From positions 372,001-436,000 of the forward strand of contig CAWAOM010000003.1 in assembly GCA_963783695.1 (NCBI GenBank): a DNA stretch of 64,000 nucleotides, written 5' to 3'. A program made the translations under genes and the position numbers. This stretch comes from BM003 sp963783695 (GTDB lineage: Bacteria > Pseudomonadota > Gammaproteobacteria > Steroidobacterales > BM003). The notes beneath the pieces were generated by a model, which was given only the letters and a program-made list of their open reading frames with translations, did not search any database and had not been told where the DNA came from. This document shows positions 36,117 through 47,297 of the stretch, piece after piece; the first letter of the stretch is position 1, and each line of letters opens with the position of its first letter.

Positions 36117-37043
36117 ATGAACATTATTTTTATCACCGGCCGTCGCGGCCGCGCCCGCCAGTTGCACATTACCCACCCCGTGGTGCTGGCGTGGTTTGCC
36201 GCCGGGATCTCGGCAATCATGATTGCCGGCATGATTGGCGGTTACACAATGGGTCGAAACGTTACGCTTGCAGTTCCCAGCGAACGTCTAGACAGCATGC
36301 GGGTAGAACTGGAACAGCAGCGCAAGGAAGTCGATGCGGCGCGTGACGACGGCGTACGCACGATCGACGCGCTGGCGGTCAGGCTGGCCGAACTCAATGC
36401 GCATGTGGTGAGGCTCAACGCGCTTGGGCGCAGGCTGACCCAGATGGGTGGTCTCGAGGACGGCGAATTCGACTTTGACAGCGTGCCGGCGATGGGTGGC
36501 CCGGAGCCGGGGACCGACGCGGCTTCTCTGGGTGTTCCGGAAATGACTGAACGGCTCGGTTTTCTCGCAAGCCAGGTCGAGGATCGCCAGCGCCAGCTGG
36601 ATGTCCTCGAAAACCTGTTGCTGAACCGCAATCTCAGCCAACAGGTCCAGCCACAGGGGCGGCCGGTCACATCGGGCTGGATTTCATCGACCTTCGGCAA
36701 ACGCACGGACCCGTTTACTGGCAAAAACGCCCGTCACTGGGGAGTTGACTTTGCCGGTCGCGACGGCGCCGAAATTGTCGCCGTGGGCGCGGGCGTTGTG
36801 ACCTACTCCGGGGATCGCTACGGTTATGGAGATCTGGTCGAAATAAACCACGGGAACGGATTTGTGACGCGATATGCGCACAACAAAATCAACCTGGTGG
36901 CAGTTGGTGACAAGGTTGAGAAGGGTCAGACCATTGCGTTAATGGGGTCCAGCGGCAGAGCGACAGGCCCGAATCTGCATTTCGAAGTTCTGCGCGGGGG
37001 GCACAAGGTCAACCCGCTCGAGTACATCCGCGCGAAAGACTGA
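36117..37043 (+). CDS. M23 family metallopeptidase (LytM domain)
   Basis: Membrane-anchored periplasmic peptidoglycan endopeptidase or amidase activator. 308 residues: cytoplasmic basic N-terminus, one membrane segment (about 22-42), a coiled coil (about 55-110, ending VVRLNALGRRLTQMG), and a LytM domain (about 185-300). Zinc ligands look intact: His and Asp of HWGVD and His of NLHFEV, with the supporting YAHN His, so it is probably an active enzyme rather than an EnvC-like dead activator. Located before secA as in Pseudomonas. Confidence 0.9.
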   Translation: MNIIFITGRRGRARQLHITHPVVLAWFAAGISAIMIAGMIGGYTMGRNVTLAVPSERLDSMRVELEQQRKEVDAARDDGVRTIDALAVRLAELNAHVVRLNALGRRLTQMGGLEDGEFDFDSVPAMGGPEPGTDAASLGVPEMTERLGFLASQVEDRQRQLDVLENLLLNRNLSQQVQPQGRPVTSGWISSTFGKRTDPFTGKNARHWGVDFAGRDGAEIVAVGAGVVTYSGDRYGYGDLVEINHGNGFVTRYAHNKINLVAVGDKVEKGQTIALMGSSGRATGPNLHFEVLRGGHKVNPLEYIRAKD

Positions 37044-37073
37044 TTCCTCGCCGATTTCCCACCCCTTCCGGAT

Positions 37074-37121
37074 AAACGTAAAATAGACGTTTTTTTGTGG
37101 CGACAGCCTGAACCCGGCTGT
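37074..37121 (+). terminator. Terminator-like hairpin and second hairpin in the secA leader
   Basis: AAACGT (37074-37079) pairs with ACGTTT (37087-37092), followed by TTTT, a weak terminator for the M23 gene. A second hairpin follows: ACAGCC (37103-37108) with GGCTGT (37116-37121). secA begins 45 bp later with AAGAGG at 37152-37157. No secM-like gene is present. Confidence 0.45.
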
Positions 37122-37166
37122 GGCCGCCGCCATGGGTCCCATATGACCCGCAAGAGGTAGCAACGG

Positions 37167-39917
<2,751 letters not shown>

Positions 39918-39924
39918 CAGCGCG

Positions 39925-40749
39925 TTGACCGCGCGACGGATCGCCGTCGTTGCGGGCGTGTTGTATGACAGCGGCGGGAATGTGCTGATAGCGCAACGCC
40001 CGCCGGGTCTGCACATGGGCGGCGAGTGGGAGTTTCCTGGTGGCAAGCTGGATCTTGATGAGCAGCGGTTCCCCGGCCTGGTGCGCGAGCTGCGTGAGGA
40101 ACTCGGTGTCGATGTCGAGTCCGCGCGACCGCTTATCCGCATACAGCATGACTATCCCGACCGCCTGATTGACCTGGATGTCTGGACGGTACGGCGTTAT
40201 CGCGGCCAGCCCGCGGGGCTCGAAGGTCAGGCGTTGCGCTGGGTGACGCCGGCCAGTTTGCCGGAACAGGGAATACTCGCGGCGGACCGCCCGGTCATTG
40301 CCGCGATCAACCTGGGACATAAAGTGGTCTGCGCCGCATCCGCGCCTCGAGACGAGTGCAACCTGCGGCCGTGGCTGGAGAAAATGACTGCGAGTGGTGT
40401 GGATACTGTCTGCATCGATACCGTGGCGGTGCGGTTACACGATTCGGACAATGCGCGCCTTGTTGCCACGGCACGGGCCTGTGGCGTCGCTGTTGCAAAA
40501 GTGACGGAGCACTCGCGGCACGGCCGGTTTCTGCTGCGGGATGCGGAGCTATGTGGCGGGTCCGGACTTGCGTTCTCTTTATTGAGTGGGGTTGGCGATG
40601 ACGGTGCTTCTGCGAAACCCGACGATGCCGAATTGAGTGCCATCATCAGCACGCTGTCACGGCCGGTCTTTGTGCCCGCGGCATGGGTGGGCGGGGCGCT
40701 TGCCGCCGCGTGGTGGCTCGGCGCGCAGGGGCTCGTGCCCGACCAGTGA
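39925..40749 (+). CDS. mutT: MutT-type Nudix hydrolase with a degenerate ThiE-like C-terminal domain
   Basis: The N-terminal half (about 1-128) is a MutT 8-oxo-dGTP diphosphatase with the Nudix box GGKLDLDEQRFPGLVRELREELG. The C-terminal half (about 130-274) resembles the thiamine-phosphate synthase domain fused to Nudix enzymes in Pseudomonas (DNARLVATARACGVAVAK, HGRFLLRDAEL, PVFVPAAWVG, GAQGLVPD). It is short and lacks the usual ThiE phosphate-binding signature, so catalysis there is doubtful. The start is TTG 39925 (TARRIAVVAGVL), 7 bp after secA; TTG 39910 is an alternative. Confidence 0.88.
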   Translation: MTARRIAVVAGVLYDSGGNVLIAQRPPGLHMGGEWEFPGGKLDLDEQRFPGLVRELREELGVDVESARPLIRIQHDYPDRLIDLDVWTVRRYRGQPAGLEGQALRWVTPASLPEQGILAADRPVIAAINLGHKVVCAASAPRDECNLRPWLEKMTASGVDTVCIDTVAVRLHDSDNARLVATARACGVAVAKVTEHSRHGRFLLRDAELCGGSGLAFSLLSGVGDDGASAKPDDAELSAIISTLSRPVFVPAAWVGGALAAAWWLGAQGLVPDQ

Positions 40750-40752
40750 GTG

Positions 40753-41541
40753 TCAGTCCTCGAGCCGCCCGATAAAACTGGCGATTGCGGTCGCGCACAG
40801 CGAAGTCTGATCGATAAACGGCCAGTGCCCCGCATCGGCAATGGCCGACCACGCCACGCCGGCGTGGTCGAGTAGCTGGCGGGTCCGGCTACCGCTGCCA
40901 CCGGGCGAGCCGAGAAGGTAGATCGTCGGCATCGCCAGCGCGGCCATTCTCGCCGCCAGCGATTCTCCGGCAGATATCGCGACCAGATCGGTCGCGTTGC
41001 GGTGAAGTTGCCGCGGATCGGCGAGGTACAGACTTCGCGCATACAATTCGAGCGCACGATCGTCGGCGCCGCTGTGCTCGACCTCCGCGCATAGCCTGGA
41101 AAATCCGGTTGCGGAAAATTCCGCAGGATCGCAAGCCGCGATGCGGGCGCTGTAGGTGCAATCGGGCGTGGATATGTTGCCCTCGATGTTGACGAATCCG
41201 GCGACCCGCCGGTCGAGCAATTCGGCCAGAAACGTCGCGACGACGCCGCCCATTGAATGGCCGATCAATACGTAGCGCCGCGCTGTCAGCACCGCCGCGA
41301 GTGCGTGGGCGTGAGATTCGAGCGAAAGCGCTTGCGCCGTGCGCGCACTCTGGCCATAGCCGCGCATATCGATGGCGACCTGTGGCCACTGCGACAGCGC
41401 GGGGTGGCCCATCAACGACTCAAAACACAGCCCGGATTCGCCGAGTCCGTGGAGGTAGAGGAGAATCGGGCGATGCCTGTCGCCGCCGCGTGCGCGTTCG
41501 AAAAAACTGCCGCGCACGCGCGTACCGGGCATGCTGCTCAC
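40753..41541 (-). CDS. Alpha/beta hydrolase, function unknown
   Basis: 262 residues, alpha/beta-hydrolase fold: oxyanion region LYLHGLGESG, nucleophile elbow GHSMGG (Ser about 94), an acidic residue before the late strand, and catalytic His in DAGHWPF. No signal peptide. Substrate cannot be inferred; esterase, thioesterase and C-C hydrolase are all possible. It lies 9 bp downstream of yacG and converges with mutT. The start is GTG 41541 or ATG 41532; neither has a clear Shine-Dalgarno. Confidence 0.85.
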   Translation of the reverse strand: MSSMPGTRVRGSFFERARGGDRHRPILLYLHGLGESGLCFESLMGHPALSQWPQVAIDMRGYGQSARTAQALSLESHAHALAAVLTARRYVLIGHSMGGVVATFLAELLDRRVAGFVNIEGNISTPDCTYSARIAACDPAEFSATGFSRLCAEVEHSGADDRALELYARSLYLADPRQLHRNATDLVAISAGESLAARMAALAMPTIYLLGSPGGSGSRTRQLLDHAGVAWSAIADAGHWPFIDQTSLCATAIASFIGRLED

Positions 41542-41550
41542 CGCTTGCGG

Positions 41551-41745
41551 CTAGTCGTGGTCGCCGGCTGCGTCTTGCCCGGCCGGTTCATTGCCGGGGA
41601 TGGCGCGCTCTTCCTGAAACCAGGCGCCCAGATCGATCAGCTTGCAACGTTCGCTGCAAAACGGTTTCCATGGTGATGCTGCGTCCCAGCTGACGGCATC
41701 ATCGCAGTTTGGACACCGCACCTCGATTTTCCGGGCACCGGCCAT
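41551..41745 (-). CDS. yacG: DNA gyrase inhibitor YacG (zinc protein)
   Basis: 64 residues with a single zinc site, CPNC (about 11-14) and CSERC (30-34), then LIDLGAWFQEERAIPG, diagnostic for YacG, which binds GyrB and blocks DNA binding. The ATG directly follows the stop of the coaE-zapD gene. The conserved coaE-zapD-yacG order holds. Confidence 0.95.
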   Translation of the reverse strand: MAGARKIEVRCPNCDDAVSWDAASPWKPFCSERCKLIDLGAWFQEERAIPGNEPAGQDAAGDHD

Positions 41746-43221
41746 TCAGCAAACCCCAAGCACGAATGGCACGTCTTCAGAGATTTGGGCGGGGCGTTTG
41801 TCGACCGCCTGCCAGCTCAGGAATCGAATGGTGAAACGGTGCTGATTGCCGCTGATTTCCGGGAACAGCCCGGATTCGCCCGGCAGCGTGACCCGTAACA
41901 ATTCTTTGTGACTGCCACGCTGAAGACCGTGCTGAAACAGGCCGCCGCGGGCAATCTCTTCCTGGTGCTCGGCGCCGGCGCGGGTCAGCCACAGCAACTC
42001 CGCGACGCCGTCGCACAGAGGCCGTAGTGTGACCAGCCAGGATTCGAGATCCGCCGACCGCGTCGCATATTCCAGGTGCAGCCAGTGGCCATAGTCGGGA
42101 AGATCGAATTCGCAGGTCCCGCCGGGGATGGCGCTGCGGTGCTTGATTGCGTTGAGAAACTCGTTTTCCTTGAGTTTGTGGCTGGGATGAGTGCGTCCCT
42201 CCGCAAGCTGGGCACGCAGGGACTGGAGATTTCCCAGCACTGCCTGCAAGCGGCTCGAATCGACACCGGGCCGGGTTCGATAGGCCTCCAGTAACTGGCT
42301 GTGGCGCTCCAGCTCTTTCATGACATCGCTGCGAACATCGCCGCGTGAGAGTATCGCGAGGATTTCGAGCAAACTGGCTACCGCCGCGCGGGTGCTCCAC
42401 GAGTCGCTGATTTCGGCATGGTAGTTGGCCTGCTGGTACAGGAACTCCAGGCGCAGGAATGTGCGCATCCGCTCGCTGAGGGGTTGCTCGTAAGTGACGC
42501 TTTGCGGGGCGCTGCGAATTCCGACTGCGGGTCCGGCCATGTCACTATTCTCGCTCAGGCTGACGGAACTCGGCAAACCGCGAGTGGAATTTGCAGCGCC
42601 GGCCTCTGCCAGATAGACCGCGTAAAGCTCCTCAACCCGCGACTTCAGCCGTGCAACGGTCGTATCGTTGACGATCACGTCGTCAGCAAGTTCCAGGCGC
42701 TGCTCGCGCGTCGCCTGGGCAGCGAGAATTTTCTGCGCGGTCTGCTCGCTCCCGCCGTCGCGCTGAAGCAGTCGGGCCAGTTGCGCCGATTCCGGACTGT
42801 CGACCACAAGCACCCGGTCGACCTGATCGGCGAGTCCGGATTCGGTCAGCAGCGGAATCACGAATATCTGAACCGCTGAACGCACTTCGCGAGCCTGACG
42901 CAGCATCTCATGGCGGATCAGCGGGTGGAGTATGCTCTCGAGCCGCGCGCGAGTATCGTCATCGGCGAAAATAATTTCGCGCAATTTGCGGCGATCGAGC
43001 TGACCGTCGTCGCCGAGGATCCCGTCTCCGAAGGCTGCTACAACCGCTGCGAGGCCATCGCTGCCGGGTCGCACGACGTCCCGGGCAATGATATCGGTAT
43101 CGATGATCTGTGCGCCGAGTCCGGCGAAAATGTCGGCAACGGTGCTCTTGCCGCTGGCAATACCGCCGGTGAGCCCGACGCGCAGGACGCCCCCGATCAG
43201 GTTCGACACGTCTTTACTCAC
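41746..43221 (-). CDS. coaE-zapD: Fused dephospho-CoA kinase and Z-ring protein ZapD
   Basis: One uninterrupted 491-residue frame. Residues 1 to about 207 are CoaE, which phosphorylates dephospho-CoA in the last CoA step: P-loop GGIASGKST (19-27), DTDIIARDVV, HPLIRHEM and PLLTESGL. Residues about 242-491 are a full ZapD, which bundles FtsZ filaments (E. coli 247 aa): YEQPLSERMRTFLRLEFLYQQ in part, SIPGGTCEFDLP-like AIPGGTCEFDLPDYGHWLHL, and FPEISGNQHRFTIRF. A Ser/Ala-rich linker of about 35 residues joins them. An internal ATG (42540, residue 228) could restart ZapD alone, but has only a weak GAGAA upstream. GTG start at 43221. Confidence 0.92.
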   Translation of the reverse strand: MSKDVSNLIGGVLRVGLTGGIASGKSTVADIFAGLGAQIIDTDIIARDVVRPGSDGLAAVVAAFGDGILGDDGQLDRRKLREIIFADDDTRARLESILHPLIRHEMLRQAREVRSAVQIFVIPLLTESGLADQVDRVLVVDSPESAQLARLLQRDGGSEQTAQKILAAQATREQRLELADDVIVNDTTVARLKSRVEELYAVYLAEAGAANSTRGLPSSVSLSENSDMAGPAVGIRSAPQSVTYEQPLSERMRTFLRLEFLYQQANYHAEISDSWSTRAAVASLLEILAILSRGDVRSDVMKELERHSQLLEAYRTRPGVDSSRLQAVLGNLQSLRAQLAEGRTHPSHKLKENEFLNAIKHRSAIPGGTCEFDLPDYGHWLHLEYATRSADLESWLVTLRPLCDGVAELLWLTRAGAEHQEEIARGGLFQHGLQRGSHKELLRVTLPGESGLFPEISGNQHRFTIRFLSWQAVDKRPAQISEDVPFVLGVC

Positions 43222-43231
43222 CCGGGCCGGG

Positions 43232-44128
43232 CTACATGCCGGCGGTTCTGAGATAAGTGGAGACTATCGTGTCGCCCCACAACAGCGCGATCCAGCCGGC
43301 TGCCGCCAGGTACGGGCCGAACGGAATGGGTACCTGCCGATCGCGGCCGGCAATGGCAATCATCGCAATACCGATCACTGCCCCGACCAGCGCCGACAGG
43401 ATGATGATCAGCGGCAGTAACTCCCAGCCCAGCCAGGCGCCCAGTGCGGCCAGCAACTTGAAGTCGCCGTGTCCCATGCCTTCCTTGCCAGTGATCAGTT
43501 TGAAAAGCCAATAGACGCTCCACAGGCTGAGATAGCCGGCCAGTGCTCCGATGATTGCCCTGTCCGGCGCAATAAACAGCGTCTGAGCGGCTGTATCACC
43601 ATGCCATAACGTCAGCGCGAGACCCACCCATAACAACGGCAGCGTCATGTTGTCGGGCAACAGCTGGTGGTCGATGTCGATAAAGCTCAGACCGATCAGG
43701 AATGCGGTCAGCAGTAATGCCGCCGCCGTCTCCCAGGTCACCCCGAAACGCCAGGCCACGAGCAGGAAGCAGATTCCGGTCAGCGATTCTATCGCAGGAT
43801 ACCGTGCCGGGATGGCAGCTTTGCAATTCGCACAGCGGCCGCGCAGCAGCAGCCACCCGACTACGGGGACGTTGTGCCAGGCGCGGATCGGAGCGTGGCA
43901 CTTTGGGCAGGCGGATCCTGGCCTGATCAGGTTGAACGGTTTGGCCGGTTCGTCTGCATCCGTCCCGTTGCCGAACAACTCCGCGCACTGGGCACGCCAG
44001 TCGCGTTCGAGCATGATCGGAAGGCGATAGATCACGACGTTGAGAAAACTGCCGACGAGCAGTCCAAAGATCAGCGTCGAACCGAGAAAAAACAGCGATG
44101 AGTGCTGCATCAGGTCGAAAACGCTCAT
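43232..44128 (-). CDS. pilD: Prepilin peptidase/N-methyltransferase PilD
   Basis: Aspartic membrane protease that cleaves type IV prepilin leaders and N-methylates Phe+1. 298 residues, eight or so membrane segments. The cytoplasmic loop keeps the methyltransferase Cys pairs (CPKC, CANC). The two catalytic Asp are in FIDIDHQLLPD and GMGHGDFKLLAALGAW. coaE-zapD starts 10 bp downstream. A terminator-like hairpin separates it from pilC. Confidence 0.97.
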   Translation of the reverse strand: MSVFDLMQHSSLFFLGSTLIFGLLVGSFLNVVIYRLPIMLERDWRAQCAELFGNGTDADEPAKPFNLIRPGSACPKCHAPIRAWHNVPVVGWLLLRGRCANCKAAIPARYPAIESLTGICFLLVAWRFGVTWETAAALLLTAFLIGLSFIDIDHQLLPDNMTLPLLWVGLALTLWHGDTAAQTLFIAPDRAIIGALAGYLSLWSVYWLFKLITGKEGMGHGDFKLLAALGAWLGWELLPLIIILSALVGAVIGIAMIAIAGRDRQVPIPFGPYLAAAGWIALLWGDTIVSTYLRTAGM

Positions 44129-44142
44129 GTTTCCCCAGAACC

Positions 44143-44172
44143 CAAAAAAGAAGCCGCAAGCGTGCTTGCGGC
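44143..44172 (-). terminator. Terminator between pilC and pilD
   Basis: On the minus strand GCCGCAAG, a 4-nt loop and CTTGCGGC (plus-strand 44153-44172) form an 8-bp perfect stem followed by TTCTTTTTT. This separates pilBC transcription from pilD-coaE/zapD-yacG, at least partly. Confidence 0.75.
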
Positions 44173-44207
44173 ATTCCTCGTGGCAAAACCCATCCCGGCG
44201 CCTGTAA

Positions 44208-45422
44208 TCAGATCACCGAGCCCATCTTGAATATTGGCAGATACATCGCGATAACCAGGCCACCGACCAGTACACCCAGAATCGCCATGATCAGCGGTTC
44301 CAGCAGACTGCTCATACTGTCAACGGCGTTGTCGACTTCCTCTTCGTAGAAGTCCGCCACTTTGCTGGCCATGTCATCGAGCGAGCCGGCTTCCTCACCG
44401 ACCGCGATCATCTGATTGACCATGTTCGGGAAAAGGTCGGTGTTTTCCATCGCCCGCTGCAGGCGCTGGCCGGTTGCAACTTCATCGCGAATACGCATCA
44501 CGCCATTTTCGTACACGATATTGCCGGTAGCGCCAGCGACCGACTCGAGCGCTTCAACCAGCGGCACGCCTGCGGCAAATGTAGTCGCGAGGGTACGTGC
44601 GTAGCGGGCGATCGCGGCCTTTTGCAGAATCGTGCCGATGATCGGGAATTTGAGCGCCATGCGGTCGAGCAATTCGCGGAATGCCCTGGAGCGTTTTTTG
44701 ATCCAGAGAAACCCGAAGACGACACCACCCGCGATGATTACCAGGAACCATCCCTTGGCGCGCACGAATGCCGACAGGTCGACGACCATACGGGTAAATG
44801 CGGGCAGGTCGGCGCCGAAGCCCTGGAACAGCGACTCGAACTGCGGAATCACGAAGATCAACAGGATGGCGGTCACAATCATTGCGACGACCAGGACCGC
44901 GGCCGGGTAGAACAGCGCCTTCTTGATCTTCTTCTTGATCGCCTCGGTCTTTTCCTTGTAGGTCGCGATCTTGTCGAGCAGTGTCTCGAGCGCGCCCGCC
45001 TGTTCGCCGGCTGCGGTCAGGTTGACGTACAGGTCGTCGAAATGCAGCGGATGCTTGGCAAATGCGTTCGCCAGCGCCGTGCCGCTTTCCACGTCCTGTT
45101 TGATCGCCAGCACCAGTTTGCGCATTGCCGGATTGTCATGCCCCGCGCCGATGATTTCGAAAGCCTGGACCAGCGGGATTCCCGAGGACATCATCGTGGC
45201 CAGCTGGCGGCTGAAAATCGCGATGTCCGCCGGCGTGACCTTGCCGCGCGACTGGAACAGCGCGCTCTGCTTGCGGATCTTGACCGGCACCAGGCCCTGT
45301 CGCCGGAGTTCCGAGCGCACGGCGGCCTCGGACACGGCAACGCTCTTGCCCTTGACCCGGTTGCCCTTGTTGTCGGTGCCCTCCCACTGGAAGGGAAATT
45401 GCTTTACTGCTGCTTCAGCCAT
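44208..45422 (-). CDS. pilC: Type IV pilus inner-membrane platform protein PilC
   Basis: Platform protein that couples the PilB motor to pilin assembly. 404 residues, two T2SSF domains (about 70-195 and 275-395), three membrane segments (about 170-195, 215-245, 375-400). FSRQLATMMSSGIPLVQAFEII and AVGEEAGSLDDMASKVADFYEEEVD are characteristic. ATG 45422 (MAEAAVKQF) has GGGGAG upstream; the frame extends 15 codons further without support. Confidence 0.96.
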   Translation of the reverse strand: MAEAAVKQFPFQWEGTDNKGNRVKGKSVAVSEAAVRSELRRQGLVPVKIRKQSALFQSRGKVTPADIAIFSRQLATMMSSGIPLVQAFEIIGAGHDNPAMRKLVLAIKQDVESGTALANAFAKHPLHFDDLYVNLTAAGEQAGALETLLDKIATYKEKTEAIKKKIKKALFYPAAVLVVAMIVTAILLIFVIPQFESLFQGFGADLPAFTRMVVDLSAFVRAKGWFLVIIAGGVVFGFLWIKKRSRAFRELLDRMALKFPIIGTILQKAAIARYARTLATTFAAGVPLVEALESVAGATGNIVYENGVMRIRDEVATGQRLQRAMENTDLFPNMVNQMIAVGEEAGSLDDMASKVADFYEEEVDNAVDSMSSLLEPLIMAILGVLVGGLVIAMYLPIFKMGSVI

Positions 45423-45459
45423 CGGTACTCCCCGAAAAAACCAAGAAACGGCACAGGTC

Positions 45460-47187
45460 CTAATCAATCGTTACGCGATTGATTTCTTCCAGGCCTGTTA
45501 CACCGTCTAATACTTTTTGCAGCCCGGAGCGGCGAAGGTCCCATACACCTTCTTCTTTCGCCTGTTCCGCGATCTGCATGGCGTTTCCGCCTTCCATGAT
45601 GATGCGGCCGATATCCTCGGAAACCTGCATCACCTGGTAAACACCGACGCGGCCCTTGTAGCCGCTGTTGCACTGACTGCAACCTACCGGACCGAAGATG
45701 GTCAGACCCGCGTCGATTTGTTGCTCGGAAAATCCTTCTTTCACTAGTGCCTCGCGCGGAATGTCCACGACCTCCTTGCAATTACCGCACAGGCGGCGGG
45801 CAAGGCGTTGCGCTATGACCAGGCTCAGGGTCGAGGCAATGGCATAGGGCTTGACCCCCATGTCGACCAGGCGGGTCAGCGTCTTCGGCGCATCATTGGT
45901 ATGCACCGTGGAAAGCACGAGGTGACCGGTCTGGGCCGCCTTGATCGCGATCTCGGCGGTTTCGAGATCACGGATCTCGCCAACCATGATCACGTCCGGA
46001 TCCTGGCGCAGAAATGCCTTGAGCGCGGAGGCGAAAGTCAGCCCCACCTTCGGGTTGACGTTGACCTGGTTGATGCCCTGAAGATTGATTTCTGCCGGGT
46101 CTTCCGCGGTCGAAATATTGCGGTCCTCGGTATTCAGAATATTGAGGCCGGTGTAGAGCGACACGGTCTTGCCGCTGCCGGTCGGGCCGGTCACGAGGAT
46201 CATGCCGTAGGGCTGTGACAGCGCATGGGTGTAAAGAAGGCGTTGCTGGTCTTCGTAGCCGAGCGCCTCGATGCCAAGCTTGGCGCTGGACGGATCGAGG
46301 ATACGCAGCACCACTTTTTCGCCGAACAGCGTGGGACAGGTACTGACACGAAAATCGATCGCGCGGTTCTTCGACAACCGCATCTTGATACGACCATCCT
46401 GCGGCACCCGTCGTTCGGCAATATCGAGACGGCTCATGACCTTGAGCCGGGCGACGACCTTGGGTGACAAAGCCACCGGCGGCAATGCGATTTCTTTCAG
46501 CACGCCGTCAAAGCGCATGCGTACCCGGAACGCTTTTTCATAGGGCTCGAAATGAATGTCGGAAGCACCGCGTTTGATACCGTCGAGCAGGACCTTGTTG
46601 ACGAACCGCACCACCGGAGCGTCGTCGACATCGTCGCGGGTGACCTGGTCCGCGGCGGAATCTTCGTCGCCGGCGCCGACTTCGAGGTTGTCAAGATCGA
46701 AGTCGTCTTCGCCCGCAAGCGCAGACATGCTCGTATCGACAGCCTCGAGCGCCTTGGCGAGGCGATCCACGAGCTTGTCCTGATCGACGACAACGGCGTC
46801 GACGGACAGCCCGGTCTGAAACTTGATTTCGTCGAGCGCATGCAGATTGGTCGGGTCGGTGACGGCGATATAGACCCGTTTGCCGCGCTTGGCCAGCGGC
46901 AGAACCTGGTGTTTGTTTAGCAGCCGCTCGTTGACCAGTTTGACGATCCCGAGGTCGATATCGAGCGCGTCAAGATCCATCAGCGGCACGCCGAACTCCT
47001 CGGCCGCGGCGATGGCGACGTCACGCGCTGCAAGCTGTTGCTTGCCGACCAGATAGCTCACCAGCGACGCACCTTCCTTCTTCGCCGCGTCTGCGGCTTC
47101 GAGAATGGTCGCCTCTTCGATCAGGCCGTCGGCGACAAGGCGCCGCGGCAGACCGCTCAGGGTGGCTTTGATTGCGGTAACCGCCAT
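45460..47187 (-). CDS. pilB: Type IV pilus extension ATPase PilB
   Basis: Hexameric GspE-family ATPase powering pilus assembly. 575 residues: two N-terminal MshEN-like regions (about 1-160), then the ATPase with GPTGSGKT Walker A, an Asp box, MVGEIRDLETAEIA (Walker B) and the His box. A tetracysteine zinc motif (CGNC...CSQC) is present. pilC begins 37 bp downstream. No pilT is in the window. Confidence 0.97.
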   Translation of the reverse strand: MAVTAIKATLSGLPRRLVADGLIEEATILEAADAAKKEGASLVSYLVGKQQLAARDVAIAAAEEFGVPLMDLDALDIDLGIVKLVNERLLNKHQVLPLAKRGKRVYIAVTDPTNLHALDEIKFQTGLSVDAVVVDQDKLVDRLAKALEAVDTSMSALAGEDDFDLDNLEVGAGDEDSAADQVTRDDVDDAPVVRFVNKVLLDGIKRGASDIHFEPYEKAFRVRMRFDGVLKEIALPPVALSPKVVARLKVMSRLDIAERRVPQDGRIKMRLSKNRAIDFRVSTCPTLFGEKVVLRILDPSSAKLGIEALGYEDQQRLLYTHALSQPYGMILVTGPTGSGKTVSLYTGLNILNTEDRNISTAEDPAEINLQGINQVNVNPKVGLTFASALKAFLRQDPDVIMVGEIRDLETAEIAIKAAQTGHLVLSTVHTNDAPKTLTRLVDMGVKPYAIASTLSLVIAQRLARRLCGNCKEVVDIPREALVKEGFSEQQIDAGLTIFGPVGCSQCNSGYKGRVGVYQVMQVSEDIGRIIMEGGNAMQIAEQAKEEGVWDLRRSGLQKVLDGVTGLEEINRVTID

Positions 47188-47297
47188 CGTGTTTTCTGGT
47201 CCGTAGTGTCGGTGTCGAATTAGCTTACATAACGCTAGCAGAGGATCATAGAGCGAAATCGAACCTGAATCACATTTTCGACAGCTTTCTGATCACG

